DNA of 9,359 nt from a bacterium HR12 (lineage in GTDB: Bacteria; Actinomycetota; UBA4738; HRBIN12): assembly GCA_002898915.1 (NCBI GenBank), contig BEHO01000025.1, positions 1 to 9,359 of the forward strand. The letters run 5' to 3'. Each line of letters begins with the position of its first letter. The first letter of the stretch is position 1. A model generated the notes under the pieces. That model had not been told where the DNA came from. It saw only the letters and a list, made by a program, of their open reading frames with translations, and did not search any database. The position numbers and the translations under genes are program-made. Below, one piece after another: positions 1 to 6,637 of the stretch.

Positions 1-822
1 GGTCCCGAAGCTCCGCCCGGTGACCGACGCGAGCTCCGCCTCGAGGGCCGCCAGCGTGAGCCCCTCCTTGCGCTGACGCTGGTCCACGTAGAGGAGCACG
101 ACGATCAGCGTGGTGATGGGGGTCGTGAGCGCGGACGCTCCGCCGGAGACGAGGGCCAGCACCACCCACGAGCTCGAGATGAGCTCGCCGATCGCCCCGA
201 GCACGGCCCCCACGACGGTCGCCACGAGGCCCCCGACCAGCAGCGCCCCGAGGACCGCCCAGGAGCGACCCCGCACGAGATCCCAGGAGCGCGCGAGCGA
301 TCGGCGCGCCCCCAGGCGCTCGACGATCAGCGCCGGGACGAAGAGGGCGAGCCGGACGAACACGACGATCCCCGGGATCACGAGCAGCACCAGTCCCACG
401 AGCACCGCGAGGCCGGCGAGGAGCCCGCCCGCGAGGAGCGCCCCGAGCCGCGACAGCCCCACCCGGTAGGCCTCGGCGAGGGTCGTGCCGTGCCCGGTCA
501 CGGCGCGCGCCGCGGCGAGCACCACGGCGCCCTGGAGGGCGACGTTCGCCACGAGGAACGCCGCGGCGACGAGGAGGGCCGCGAGGGCCCGCCCGGCGGC
601 CTCGTCCGGGTCCACCCGCTGCAGCTCCTCCGGGGACATGGCCGGCATGAGCCCCTCCACGACCCACTCCTGCAGCAGGGTGAGGGGGACCGTCACCACC
701 GCGACGACGGGGACCAGCGTCCGCCACCACCGTCCGTACAGGCGGAAGGCGGCCGAGAGCACGTCCCCCACCCGCCTCGGCGGCGGCGGGGGCGGAAGCT
801 CGATCGACGGGGGCCAGCTCAC
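1..822 (-). CDS. Polytopic membrane protein, GPDPase-membrane-domain/DUF7847-like (partial, C-terminus beyond window)
   Basis: The minus-strand frame is open from GTG at 822 down to base 1 (274 codons) with no stop, so the C-terminus is missing. The protein starts with a short polar stretch holding six prolines in a row (residues 10-15). The phrase RRVGDVLSAAFRLYGRWWRT follows, typical of membrane proteins annotated as 'glycerophosphoryl diester phosphodiesterase membrane domain' or DUF7847. Hydrophobic segments lie near residues 34-50, 79-107, 127-168 (probably two spans), 187-214 and 218-246. The segment after residue 246 (DQRQRKEGLTL) matches the family's usual 'Y-D-x-R-x-R-x-E-G' end, so only a short tail is probably missing. 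The role is unknown in most bacteria; no catalytic phosphodiesterase domain is present. I chose GTG 822 because a TACGGT box lies 6 bases before it and there is no upstream in-frame start nearby. It diverges from the C45 gene. Membrane nature is certain; family assignment is from memory of motifs. Confidence 0.82.
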   Translation of the reverse strand, partial: MSWPPSIELPPPPPPRRVGDVLSAAFRLYGRWWRTLVPVVAVVTVPLTLLQEWVVEGLMPAMSPEELQRVDPDEAAGRALAALLVAAAFLVANVALQGAVVLAAARAVTGHGTTLAEAYRVGLSRLGALLAGGLLAGLAVLVGLVLLVIPGIVVFVRLALFVPALIVERLGARRSLARSWDLVRGRSWAVLGALLVGGLVATVVGAVLGAIGELISSSWVVLALVSGGASALTTPITTLIVVLLYVDQRQRKEGLTLAALEAELASVTGRSFGT

Positions 823-828
823 GGCGTC

Positions 829-834
829 ACCGTA
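829..834 (-). promoter_or_regulatory. Putative -10 box TACGGT of the membrane-protein gene (leaderless start)
   Basis: On the minus strand TACGGT (834-829) is followed by six bases and then the GTG start at 822. That spacing would put the transcription start at or next to the GTG. No clear -35 is visible. It fits the TAnnnT pattern seen before three other genes in this window. Confidence 0.5.
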
Positions 835-897
835 CCCCGAGGGGCCGGGACGTGCGAGCACCCGCCGGACCGCGAGACGCGCGGCGCCGACCGCGCC

Positions 898-903
898 TAG
901 GAT
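898..903 (+). promoter_or_regulatory. Putative -10 box TAGGAT of the C45 hydrolase gene (leaderless start)
   Basis: TAGGAT at 898-903 is followed by seven bases and then GTG at 911. The alternative ATG at 902 overlaps the box itself and has no Shine-Dalgarno sequence ahead of it, so a transcript starting about 7 bases after the box would lack that ATG. No convincing -35 is visible. Confidence 0.5.
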
Positions 904-910
904 GCCGATC

Positions 911-1978
911 GTGACCCCGCCCGAGATCCCGCTGCTCCGCGTCGGCGGCTCCCACCGCGAGGCCGGCCGACAGGTCGGCGCCGCCTGCGCCGAGACCATC
1001 CGCTCGGCCTTCGATGAGGCCAAGATCCCCTGCGGGCGCACGCGCGAGGAGCAGCTCGCCCTCGCCGACCGCTACCGGGAGGTCACCGCGGCCGCCTACC
1101 CCTGGTACCTCGAGGAGCTCGAGGGCATCGCCGAGGGGGCCGGGGCCGATCCGCGCGAGCTCTTCGCGTGCATGATCGAGGAGATCTGGTACGAGCCCTA
1201 CGGCTCCCGGGTGCAGGGTCGCTGCACCGACCTCGTCGCCGTGCCCCCCGCCACGGCCGAGGGCAAGGTGCTCGTGGCCCACAACAACGACATGCCGCGT
1301 TCCTACCAGGAGCAGCTCGTGGCGATCGAGTGGGGGATCGAGGGCGAGCCCTTCGTCCTCACGATCGGCAACGGGCTCTGGATCAGCGTGGGGTGGAGCT
1401 CCGTCGGGCTGTCGTTCACCGGCAACGAGCTCGCCCCGCTGGACGAGCGGATCGGCATCCCCCGCGAGATCCAGTTCCGCTCGATGCTCCGCCAGCCCAC
1501 CTTCGAGGAGGCCCTGCGCGAGGCCCTGCGACCCGACCGCGCCTCGAGCTACAACCACGTCATCGTCGCCCGGGACGGGCGGGTGGCGAACGTCGAGGGG
1601 TCGGCCACGGACGCCGAGATCCTCCGCCCCGACGAGCGGGGCACGCTCGCGCACACGAACCACTACGTGTGCGAGCGGATGCAGCGGTACGAGGGTGACC
1701 CGTCCTACGTGCCGCACTCGAGCGCTCGCTACCGCCGGGCGCGCGAGCTCCTCGCGGCGGCGGCGCCCGGCTCGATCACCGCGGAGCGCCTGCGGGAGAT
1801 GCTCTCCGACCACGAGGGCGCCCCGGACTGTCTCTGTCGCCACCCCGAGCGGTGGGGCGAGACGCCCATGGGCTCGGCCACCGCGTTCTGGTGCGTGGCA
1901 GACGTCACGGAGATGGTCGTGACCTTCGGCCGGGGCAACCCCTGCGACTCGATCGCGCAGACCTACGCGTTCGGCTAG
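911..1978 (+). CDS. C45 family Ntn-hydrolase (acyl-CoA:6-APA acyltransferase-like amidase/acyltransferase)
   Basis: The protein has 355 residues from GTG 911, or 358 from ATG 902. I recognise family C45 (AAT, penicillin acyltransferase-like, also insect Tan): an N-terminal GGSHREAGRQVG segment, a helical 'W-Y-L-E-E-L-E-G-I-A-E-G' stretch, the nucleophile region GRCTDLVAVPPAT, then VAHNNDM and later LAHTNHY. The likely catalytic residue is Cys105, which would become the N-terminal nucleophile after self-cleavage into a roughly 11 kDa and a 27 kDa chain. This position and the total length are close to fungal AAT (Cys103, about 357 aa). The residue just before the Cys is Arg, whereas AAT and Tan cut after Gly. 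No signal peptide is evident, so it is probably cytosolic. Family members transfer or hydrolyse N-acyl groups; the substrate here is unknown. There are no penicillin-biosynthesis genes in the window, so a beta-lactam role is not supported. It is convergent with the amidohydrolase and shares its stop tetranucleotide. Confidence 0.88.
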   Translation: MTPPEIPLLRVGGSHREAGRQVGAACAETIRSAFDEAKIPCGRTREEQLALADRYREVTAAAYPWYLEELEGIAEGAGADPRELFACMIEEIWYEPYGSRVQGRCTDLVAVPPATAEGKVLVAHNNDMPRSYQEQLVAIEWGIEGEPFVLTIGNGLWISVGWSSVGLSFTGNELAPLDERIGIPREIQFRSMLRQPTFEEALREALRPDRASSYNHVIVARDGRVANVEGSATDAEILRPDERGTLAHTNHYVCERMQRYEGDPSYVPHSSARYRRARELLAAAAPGSITAERLREMLSDHEGAPDCLCRHPERWGETPMGSATAFWCVADVTEMVVTFGRGNPCDSIAQTYAFG

Positions 1979-3162
1979 GGGACCGAGCCGACCGGCTCCC
2001 CGCCCTTCAGCACGAGCACCGGCGCGAGGATCGCGCGCACGTCTTCCAGGGGATCCGCCTCGTACGCGCAGAGGTCGGCGAACGCGCCGGGCGCGACCAC
2101 CCCCACCTCGGGGAGGCGGAGCAGCTCGGCGGCCACGGAGGTCGCCGCGCGGAGCGCCGCGACCTCGGGCAGGCCCCACTCCACCATCCGCACGACCTCG
2201 AGCGGCGCGCTCCCGTGGGGGTTGAACGGCGTCCCGGCGTCGGTCCCGCACGCGATGCGCACCCCCGCCCGGATCGAGCGCCGGAACGCCTCCCGCGCCC
2301 TATCCACGAGGGCGGTGGCCTTCTCGGCGGCGTAGGCGGGGATCTCGTCGGCGTGGTCGACCATGCCCACCAGGGCGCTCAGCGTCGGGACGTGGTACGT
2401 GCCCCGCTCCGCCATGAGGCGAGCCCCCTCCGCCGTGAGCATGGAGCCGTGCTCGATCGAGTCCACCCCGGCCTCGACGGCGCGGACGATCCCGGTCGGC
2501 CCGATCGCGTGGGCCGCCACGGTCCGACCCCACGCGTGGGCCTCGTCGACCGCGGCTCGGAGCTCCTCCGGCGTGAAGGCCGCGACGTCCGCGGTGATCC
2601 CCGGCGTGAGGACGCCGCCCGTGGCCATGAGCTTGATCACGGTGGCGCCGGCGCGGATCTCTTCCCGCACGGCCCGGCGGACATCGTCGGGCCCGTCCAC
2701 CTCGCGACCGAGGCCCACGTTGTGCCCGTGCCCGCCCGTCACGGTGAGCGCCCTGCCGGCGGCGAGGATCCTCGGCCCGGGCAGGCGCCCGCTCTCGACC
2801 GCGCGGGCGACCCAGATCGCGGCGTCGCCCCGCCCGCCGAGGTCGCGGACGGTCGTGACGCCGTGCCGGAGGGTGATCGCGGCGTTGCGGACCGCCTTCA
2901 CGGTGGCCGCGGCGACGCTCTCCATCTCCCTGGCCTCCGCGGCGAAGTCCGCGGTGCCGTCGAAGCACAGATGCACGTGGGCGTCGATGAGCCCCGGCGT
3001 CACGACCATCCCCCGCGCGACCTCCCGCGCCTCCCGCGCGCTCCGCGGTGCGCGGACGTGCGCCCCGACCCAGACGATGCGATCCCCCTCGACCAGGACC
3101 CCCCGCCGCGGGCGTCGGACGCGCCCGTCGAACAGCGTCACGTCGGCGAGGTACGCGAGCAC
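1975..3162 (-). CDS. Metal-dependent amidohydrolase, prolidase-like (imidazolonepropionase-related)
   Basis: The 395-residue protein runs from GTG 3162 (398 from ATG 3171). It has the full amidohydrolase-superfamily signature: a small beta-sandwich start (ADVTLFDG, VEGDRIVWVG), then GLIDAHVHLC giving metal ligands His62 and His64, the probable carboxylated Lys177 in VIKLMATGG, His218 in AAHAIG, His238 in SIEHGSML, and Asp308 in CGTDAGTPF. The C-terminal GVVAPGAFADLCAYEADPL closes the sandwich. Lys as bridging ligand plus the 'IK-MATGG' and 'GTDAGTP' phrases place it with the Xaa-Pro/Xaa-Arg dipeptidase-like branch characterised from Caulobacter-type enzymes. Expected activity is hydrolysis of C-terminal Pro or Arg dipeptides or a related amide; the exact substrate cannot be read from sequence. 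All ligands are intact and the length is normal. There is no signal peptide, so it should be cytosolic. It is transcribed away from tldD and ends tail-to-tail with the C45 gene. Confidence 0.9.
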   Translation of the reverse strand: MLAYLADVTLFDGRVRRPRRGVLVEGDRIVWVGAHVRAPRSAREAREVARGMVVTPGLIDAHVHLCFDGTADFAAEAREMESVAAATVKAVRNAAITLRHGVTTVRDLGGRGDAAIWVARAVESGRLPGPRILAAGRALTVTGGHGHNVGLGREVDGPDDVRRAVREEIRAGATVIKLMATGGVLTPGITADVAAFTPEELRAAVDEAHAWGRTVAAHAIGPTGIVRAVEAGVDSIEHGSMLTAEGARLMAERGTYHVPTLSALVGMVDHADEIPAYAAEKATALVDRAREAFRRSIRAGVRIACGTDAGTPFNPHGSAPLEVVRMVEWGLPEVAALRAATSVAAELLRLPEVGVVAPGAFADLCAYEADPLEDVRAILAPVLVLKGGEPVGSVP

Positions 3163-3169
3163 GGGCCCC

Positions 3170-3175
3170 ATCCTA
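3170..3175 (-). promoter_or_regulatory. Putative -10 box TAGGAT of the amidohydrolase gene (leaderless start)
   Basis: On the minus strand TAGGAT (3175-3170) is followed by seven bases and GTG at 3162, exactly the arrangement seen before the C45 gene. The in-frame ATG at 3171 lies within the box and has no ribosome binding site. Starting at GTG gives VLAYLADVTLFDG, a typical short amidohydrolase N-terminus. Confidence 0.5.
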
Positions 3176-3233
3176 TCCGGGGCGCGGTCCGAGTGGTTGC
3201 CGTCGCGCGCGTGTCGACGTCGTGACCCTCGGG

Positions 3234-3263
3234 TAGGCTTCCCGCGCTCATCGGACGGAGGGG
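3234..3263 (+). promoter_or_regulatory. Putative -10 box and Shine-Dalgarno of the tldD-pmbA operon
   Basis: TAGGCT at 3234-3239 is a candidate -10 box, with a poor -35 candidate (TGTCGA, 3212-3217) 16 bases upstream. A strong Shine-Dalgarno run, GGAGGGG at 3257-3263, sits six bases before the TTG start at 3270. The predicted leader is only about 23 bases. The 107-base region 3163-3269 also carries the divergent amidohydrolase promoter. The palindrome CGACGTCG (3215-3222) lies between the two, but I have no evidence that it is an operator. Confidence 0.5.
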
Positions 3264-3269
3264 CTCGCG

Positions 3270-4712
3270 TTGTTGGACCTCGCACGGAGCGCGGTCGAGG
3301 CCGCGCGGCGGCTCGGGGCGGACCACGCGGACGCGCGTGTGGTGCGGGAGACCACCGAGTCCATCACCGTCCGCAACCAGGAGATGGAGGGCATCGATCG
3401 AGCGAGCTCCGAGGGCATCGGCATCCGGGTCCTCGCCGCCGGTCGCTGGGGTTTCGCCGCGACCGCCCGCCTCGAGGAGGCCGAGATCGCCCGGACCGCG
3501 GAGCTCGCGGTCCGGATCGCCCGGGCCGCCTCGCGCCTGCCGAAGGAGCCGGTGCGCCTCGCCGAGGTGGAACCCGTCACGGGCACGTGGCACTCGCCGA
3601 TGCAGGAGGACCCCTTCGCCGTTCCCCTCGAGCGGAAGATCGCCCTGCTCGTGGAGGCCACCCGCCGGATGCAGACGGTGAAGGGCCTGGCCTTCGCCGA
3701 GGCGAGCGCGGACCTGTTCCGCCGGCGCACGTTCCTCGCGACGAGCGAGGGCACCGCCGTGGACCAGACCGTGGTCCACACGGGCGCGGGGATCCAGGCC
3801 ATCGCCGTCGCCGAGGGCGAGCTGCAGCGGCGCTCGTACCCCAACTCCTTCCGGGGCCACATCGCGGCGGCCGGGTGGGAGCACGTCGAGCGACTCGGGC
3901 TCGTCGAGGAGGCGGAGCGCACCGCCGCCGAGGCCGTGGAGCTGCTGCGGGCCCGCGAGTGTCCGAGCGAGGTGACCACGCTCGTCCTCGACTCGGGACA
4001 GATGGGGCTCCAGGTCCACGAGTCGATCGGGCACGCGCTCGAGCTCGACCGGGTGCTCGGGATGGAGGAGGCCTACGCCGGCTCATCCTTCGTCCGCCCG
4101 GACGACCTCGGACGGCTGCGGTACGGGAGCCCCCTCGTGTCGGTGACCGCCGACGCCACGATCCCCGGCGGGCTCGGGACGTTCGCCTGGGACGATGAGG
4201 GCGTCCCGGCGCAGCGGGTGCCGCTCATCGTCGACGGGGTGCTCGAGGGTTTCCTCACCTCCCGCGAGACGGCCGTCGTGCTCGGCCTGCGATCGGGCGG
4301 CGCGATGCGGGCCGACGGGTGGCAGCACCTGCCGCTCATCCGGATGACGAACGTGAACCTCGAGCCTCGCGAGGGCACGCTCGCCGACATCATCGGCGAC
4401 ACGAGGGACGGCATCTTCATGGCCACGAACAGCTCCTGGTCCATCGACGACAAGCGCGTGAACTTCCAGTTCGGGTGCGAGATCGCCTGGCGGATCAAGC
4501 ACGGCCGTCTCACCGAGCCCTACCGCAACCCGACGTACACGGGCGTCACCACCGAGTTCTGGAACTCCTGCGACGCCGTCGCGGGTCGCGAGGACTGGAC
4601 GCTCTGGGGCACGCCGAACTGCGGCAAGGGCCAGCCGGGCCAGATCGCGCGGGTCGGGCACGGGGTGCCGCCCGCTCGCTTCCGCGACGTCCGCGTGGGG
4701 GTCCGCGGCTGA
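3270..4712 (+). CDS. tldD: TldD family metalloprotease, catalytic subunit
   Basis: The protein has 480 residues, the normal TldD length. It is the zinc-binding subunit of the TldD/TldE heterodimer, which degrades unfolded or short peptides in the cytosol; in E. coli it trims the microcin B17 leader and degrades the CcdA antitoxin. The HExxxH zinc motif is intact as HESIGH (His250, Glu251, His255), and the third ligand corresponds to Cys451 in NCGKGQPGQ. The N-terminal half has the usual lead-in (ITVRNQEMEGIDRASSEGIG), and GGAMRADGWQHLPLIRMTN plus IFMATNSSWSIDDKRVNFQF are conserved blocks of the C-terminal domain. The start is TTG 3270, chosen for the GGAGGGG site six bases upstream; the second codon is also TTG. 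Its stop overlaps the start of pmbA by one base (TGATG), so the two are co-transcribed and probably translationally coupled. Function of the family is well supported; the natural substrate here is not known. Confidence 0.95.
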   Translation: MLDLARSAVEAARRLGADHADARVVRETTESITVRNQEMEGIDRASSEGIGIRVLAAGRWGFAATARLEEAEIARTAELAVRIARAASRLPKEPVRLAEVEPVTGTWHSPMQEDPFAVPLERKIALLVEATRRMQTVKGLAFAEASADLFRRRTFLATSEGTAVDQTVVHTGAGIQAIAVAEGELQRRSYPNSFRGHIAAAGWEHVERLGLVEEAERTAAEAVELLRARECPSEVTTLVLDSGQMGLQVHESIGHALELDRVLGMEEAYAGSSFVRPDDLGRLRYGSPLVSVTADATIPGGLGTFAWDDEGVPAQRVPLIVDGVLEGFLTSRETAVVLGLRSGGAMRADGWQHLPLIRMTNVNLEPREGTLADIIGDTRDGIFMATNSSWSIDDKRVNFQFGCEIAWRIKHGRLTEPYRNPTYTGVTTEFWNSCDAVAGREDWTLWGTPNCGKGQPGQIARVGHGVPPARFRDVRVGVRG

Positions 4713-6061
4713 TGCCGGGGCCCTTCGGTCCCGAGGAGTTCGCTCGGGTGGCGGAGGCCGCCCTCGAGCTCCCGGGCGCCGACGGCGTGGAGGTCCTGCT
4801 CATCCACGAGTGGGGAGGCCTCACGCGCTTCGCGAACTCCACGATCCACCAGAGCACGTGGCGCGAGGACACCGATCTGCGGGTCCGCGTCGTGCGGGCG
4901 AGCCGCATCGGGGTGGCGTCCACCAACGCCTTCACGCCGGAGGGTGCGCGCGAGGCCGCCCGGAGCGCCCTCGAGATGGCGAGCGTCGTCCCCGCGGACC
5001 CCCTGTTCCCCGGCCTCACCCCGCCGCAGCCCACCCCCGAGGGAGCTGGACTCGACGAGCGCACCGCATCCGCCTCGCCCGACGAGCGCGCCGAGGGCGT
5101 GGCGGCCCTCGTCGCCCAGTGCCCGCCGGGGTACGCGGCCGCCGGGGCCTTCGAGACCCTCGGCTCGGAGGTCGCGCTGGCGAACACCGAGGGCCAGCGG
5201 TGCTGGGCTCCCCTCACGCAGGCCTCGCTGTCCGCGGTCGTGACGGGCCCCGAGGGCGGGAGCGGGTACGCGGAGACCGTGGCCCGCCGGGTCGAGGAGC
5301 TCGACCCCGTCGCGATCGGACGGCGCGCCGTGACCAAGGCGGAGCGCTCGCGCGCCCCGGCGCCGATCGAGCCGGGCCGGTACGACGTCGTCCTCGAGCC
5401 GGCCGCCGTCGCGACCCTCGTCGCGTTCCTCGGCTGGCTGGGCTTCGGGGGGCGCGAGCTCATCGAGGGCCGCTCCTGCCTGTCCGGCCGCCGGGGCGAG
5501 CGGGTCGCCGCGGACGCCGTCACGATCGTGGACGACGCGCTCGCGCCGGGGACGATCGGGGTCCCCTTCGACTTCGAGGGCACGCCGAAGCGACGGGTGG
5601 AGCTCATCTCGCGCGGCGTGTTCGTTGACGGCGTGTACGACCGTCGTACGGCGAGGCAGGCCGGGACGGAGACGACCGGGCACGCGCTGCCGCCTCCGAA
5701 CCCCGACGGACCGTTCCCGCTCAACCTCGCGATGGAGCCGGGCGAGGCGAGCCTCGAGGAGATGGTCGCGGGGACCGAGCGCGGCCTGCTCGTGACCCGC
5801 TTCCACTACGCGAACGTGGTCCACCCGGTCGCCTCGGTCATCACCGGCATGACCCGCGACGGGACGTTCCTCATCGAGCGCGGGGAGATCGCGCGACCGG
5901 TGCGGAACCTCCGCTTCACCCAGTCCATCCTCGAGGCCCTCGCGAACGTCGTGGCCGTGGGGCGCGAGACCGAGCTCGCGAGCGAGTTCTTCTTCTCCGC
6001 CAGCCGGGTTCCCGCCCTGCGGATCGAGGGCTTCGCGTTCACGGGCGTCTCGGACCACTGA
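4712..6061 (+). CDS. pmbA: TldE/PmbA family, non-catalytic partner of TldD
   Basis: The protein has 449 residues, normal for TldE/PmbA. It shares the TldD fold but lacks the HExxxH motif and the C-terminal zinc cysteine, as expected of the partner subunit. Recognisable blocks are RFANSTIHQS near the N-terminus, GRYDVVLEPAAVATLVAFL at the domain boundary, FDFEGTPKRRVELISRGVF, LNLAMEPGEASLEEM, and FHYANVVHPVASVITGMTRD followed by FTQSILEALANVVAVG at the end. In E. coli the two subunits form a heterodimer whose active site lies in TldD; TldE helps shape the substrate channel. The ATG at 4712 overlaps the tldD stop (TGATG). Only a weak G-run at 4697-4701 could act as Shine-Dalgarno, so re-initiation from tldD is the likely mode of translation. 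Confidence 0.93.
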   Translation: MPGPFGPEEFARVAEAALELPGADGVEVLLIHEWGGLTRFANSTIHQSTWREDTDLRVRVVRASRIGVASTNAFTPEGAREAARSALEMASVVPADPLFPGLTPPQPTPEGAGLDERTASASPDERAEGVAALVAQCPPGYAAAGAFETLGSEVALANTEGQRCWAPLTQASLSAVVTGPEGGSGYAETVARRVEELDPVAIGRRAVTKAERSRAPAPIEPGRYDVVLEPAAVATLVAFLGWLGFGGRELIEGRSCLSGRRGERVAADAVTIVDDALAPGTIGVPFDFEGTPKRRVELISRGVFVDGVYDRRTARQAGTETTGHALPPPNPDGPFPLNLAMEPGEASLEEMVAGTERGLLVTRFHYANVVHPVASVITGMTRDGTFLIERGEIARPVRNLRFTQSILEALANVVAVGRETELASEFFFSASRVPALRIEGFAFTGVSDH

Positions 6062-6065
6062 CCGC

Positions 6066-6081
6066 GGGCCTGGCGCGGCCC
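6066..6081 (+). terminator. Weak GC hairpin after pmbA
   Basis: GGGCC (6066-6070) can pair with GGCCC (6077-6081) across a six-base loop, just after the pmbA stop and before the CBS gene promoter. The stem is only five base pairs and has no T-tract, so it is at best a weak terminator. Confidence 0.2.
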
Positions 6082-6094
6082 CGGCGGCCTGCGG

Positions 6095-6120
6095 TACGCT
6101 TCAGCCCCTCGACCCGGAGG
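6095..6120 (+). promoter_or_regulatory. Putative -10 box and Shine-Dalgarno of the CBS-domain gene
   Basis: TACGCT at 6095-6100 is a candidate -10 box. A GGAGG Shine-Dalgarno at 6116-6120 lies six bases before the GTG at 6127, which decides the start. The predicted leader is about 20 bases, close to that of tldD. No good -35 is seen. This suggests the CBS gene is transcribed independently of tldD-pmbA, though read-through is possible. Confidence 0.5.
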
Positions 6121-6126
6121 TGCACC

Positions 6127-6597
6127 GTGCAGGTCGGCGACATCATGCACACCGACGTGAAGACGGCGAGCCCGAACGACACGTTCGCCGACGTCGCCAA
6201 GATCATGCACCGCCACGGGATCTCCTCCGTGGTGGTCCTGGACGGCGCCAAGCTGCGGGGGATCGTGACCGAGCGCGACATCGTGAACCTCGTGGCGGCG
6301 GGGGGCGACCCACACACCGTGCGGGTCGAGCACGGCATGACCCGCCGGGACCTCGTGACGGTCTCGCCGAAGACCGACATCGCGGAGGCGGCGGAGCTCA
6401 TGGTGGCCCGCAACATCCGGCACCTGCCGGTCGCGGACACGCGGGGTCGGGTCGTCGGGATCATCTCCATCCGCGACCTCACGCGGTGGGCCGCCGAGGA
6501 GCTCTCCGGCGGGCACGAGATGCCCGACATCGCCCGCAGCCACAAGGCGCTCCGCGCCGCGAACGAGCTCGCGAAGAAGCGGCGCCGCGGCGCCTAG
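6127..6597 (+). CDS. Protein with two tandem CBS domains
   Basis: The 156-residue protein is almost only a Bateman module. CBS1 spans about residues 5-60 (DIMHTDVKTASPNDTFADVA ... GIVTERDIV). CBS2 spans about 70-127 (MTRRDLVTVSPKTDIAEAAE ... GIISIRDLT). The G-I-V-T-E-R-D and G-I-I-S-I-R-D motifs hold the aspartates that usually contact the ribose of bound adenosine nucleotides, so binding of AMP, ATP or a similar ligand is likely. There is no attached catalytic or DNA-binding domain, and no signal peptide or membrane span. The tail after residue 135 is helical and strongly basic, ending AKKRRRGA. Stand-alone CBS proteins act as energy or nucleotide sensors that bind partner proteins; the partner is not evident here. 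The GTG start is fixed by GGAGG six bases upstream. It is convergent with the PHP gene. Confidence 0.92.
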   Translation: MQVGDIMHTDVKTASPNDTFADVAKIMHRHGISSVVVLDGAKLRGIVTERDIVNLVAAGGDPHTVRVEHGMTRRDLVTVSPKTDIAEAAELMVARNIRHLPVADTRGRVVGIISIRDLTRWAAEELSGGHEMPDIARSHKALRAANELAKKRRRGA

Positions 6598-6614
6598 CTG
6601 GGACGCCGCGGCGC
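6582..6614. terminator. Strong GC hairpin between convergent CBS and PHP genes
   Basis: GCGCCGCGGCG (6582-6592) is a perfect reverse complement of CGCCGCGGCGC (6604-6614), giving an 11-base-pair stem with an 11-base loop that contains the CBS stop codon (6595-6597). A second small hairpin, CGGCT-GGT-AGCCG, follows at 6622-6634. Neither has a T-tract on either strand. The position, between two converging genes only 40 bases apart, suits a bidirectional terminator or RNA 3'-end stabiliser. The left arm lies within the CBS coding sequence. Confidence 0.5.
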
Positions 6615-6637
6615 GAGCGCTCGGCTGGTAGCCGCGG

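Noticed and set aside
110..469. Plus-strand open frame of 119 codons near the left end
   Set aside because: It is antisense to the membrane-protein gene and shows Thr/Arg/Ser/Pro-rich composition without a start signal.
485..910. N-terminal extension of the C45 frame back to base 485
   Set aside because: The extra residues are Ser/Thr/Arg/Ala-rich shadow of the opposite-strand membrane gene. Homology to C45 begins only after about 911, and a promoter box lies at 898-903.
911..1978. Penicillin biosynthesis function for the C45 gene
   Set aside because: The family name comes from the fungal enzyme, but no ACV synthetase or isopenicillin N synthase is present and bacterial C45 members have varied substrates.
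827..2251. Minus-strand open frame opposite the C45 gene
   Set aside because: It reads as Arg/Gly/Ala/Val-rich shadow sequence with no domain; the plus-strand C45 protein explains the region.
2363..4198. Long plus-strand open frame (about 600 codons) across the amidohydrolase and the start of tldD
   Set aside because: It is antisense to a complete amidohydrolase and then out of frame with tldD, has low-complexity Arg/Pro/Gly composition and no motif.
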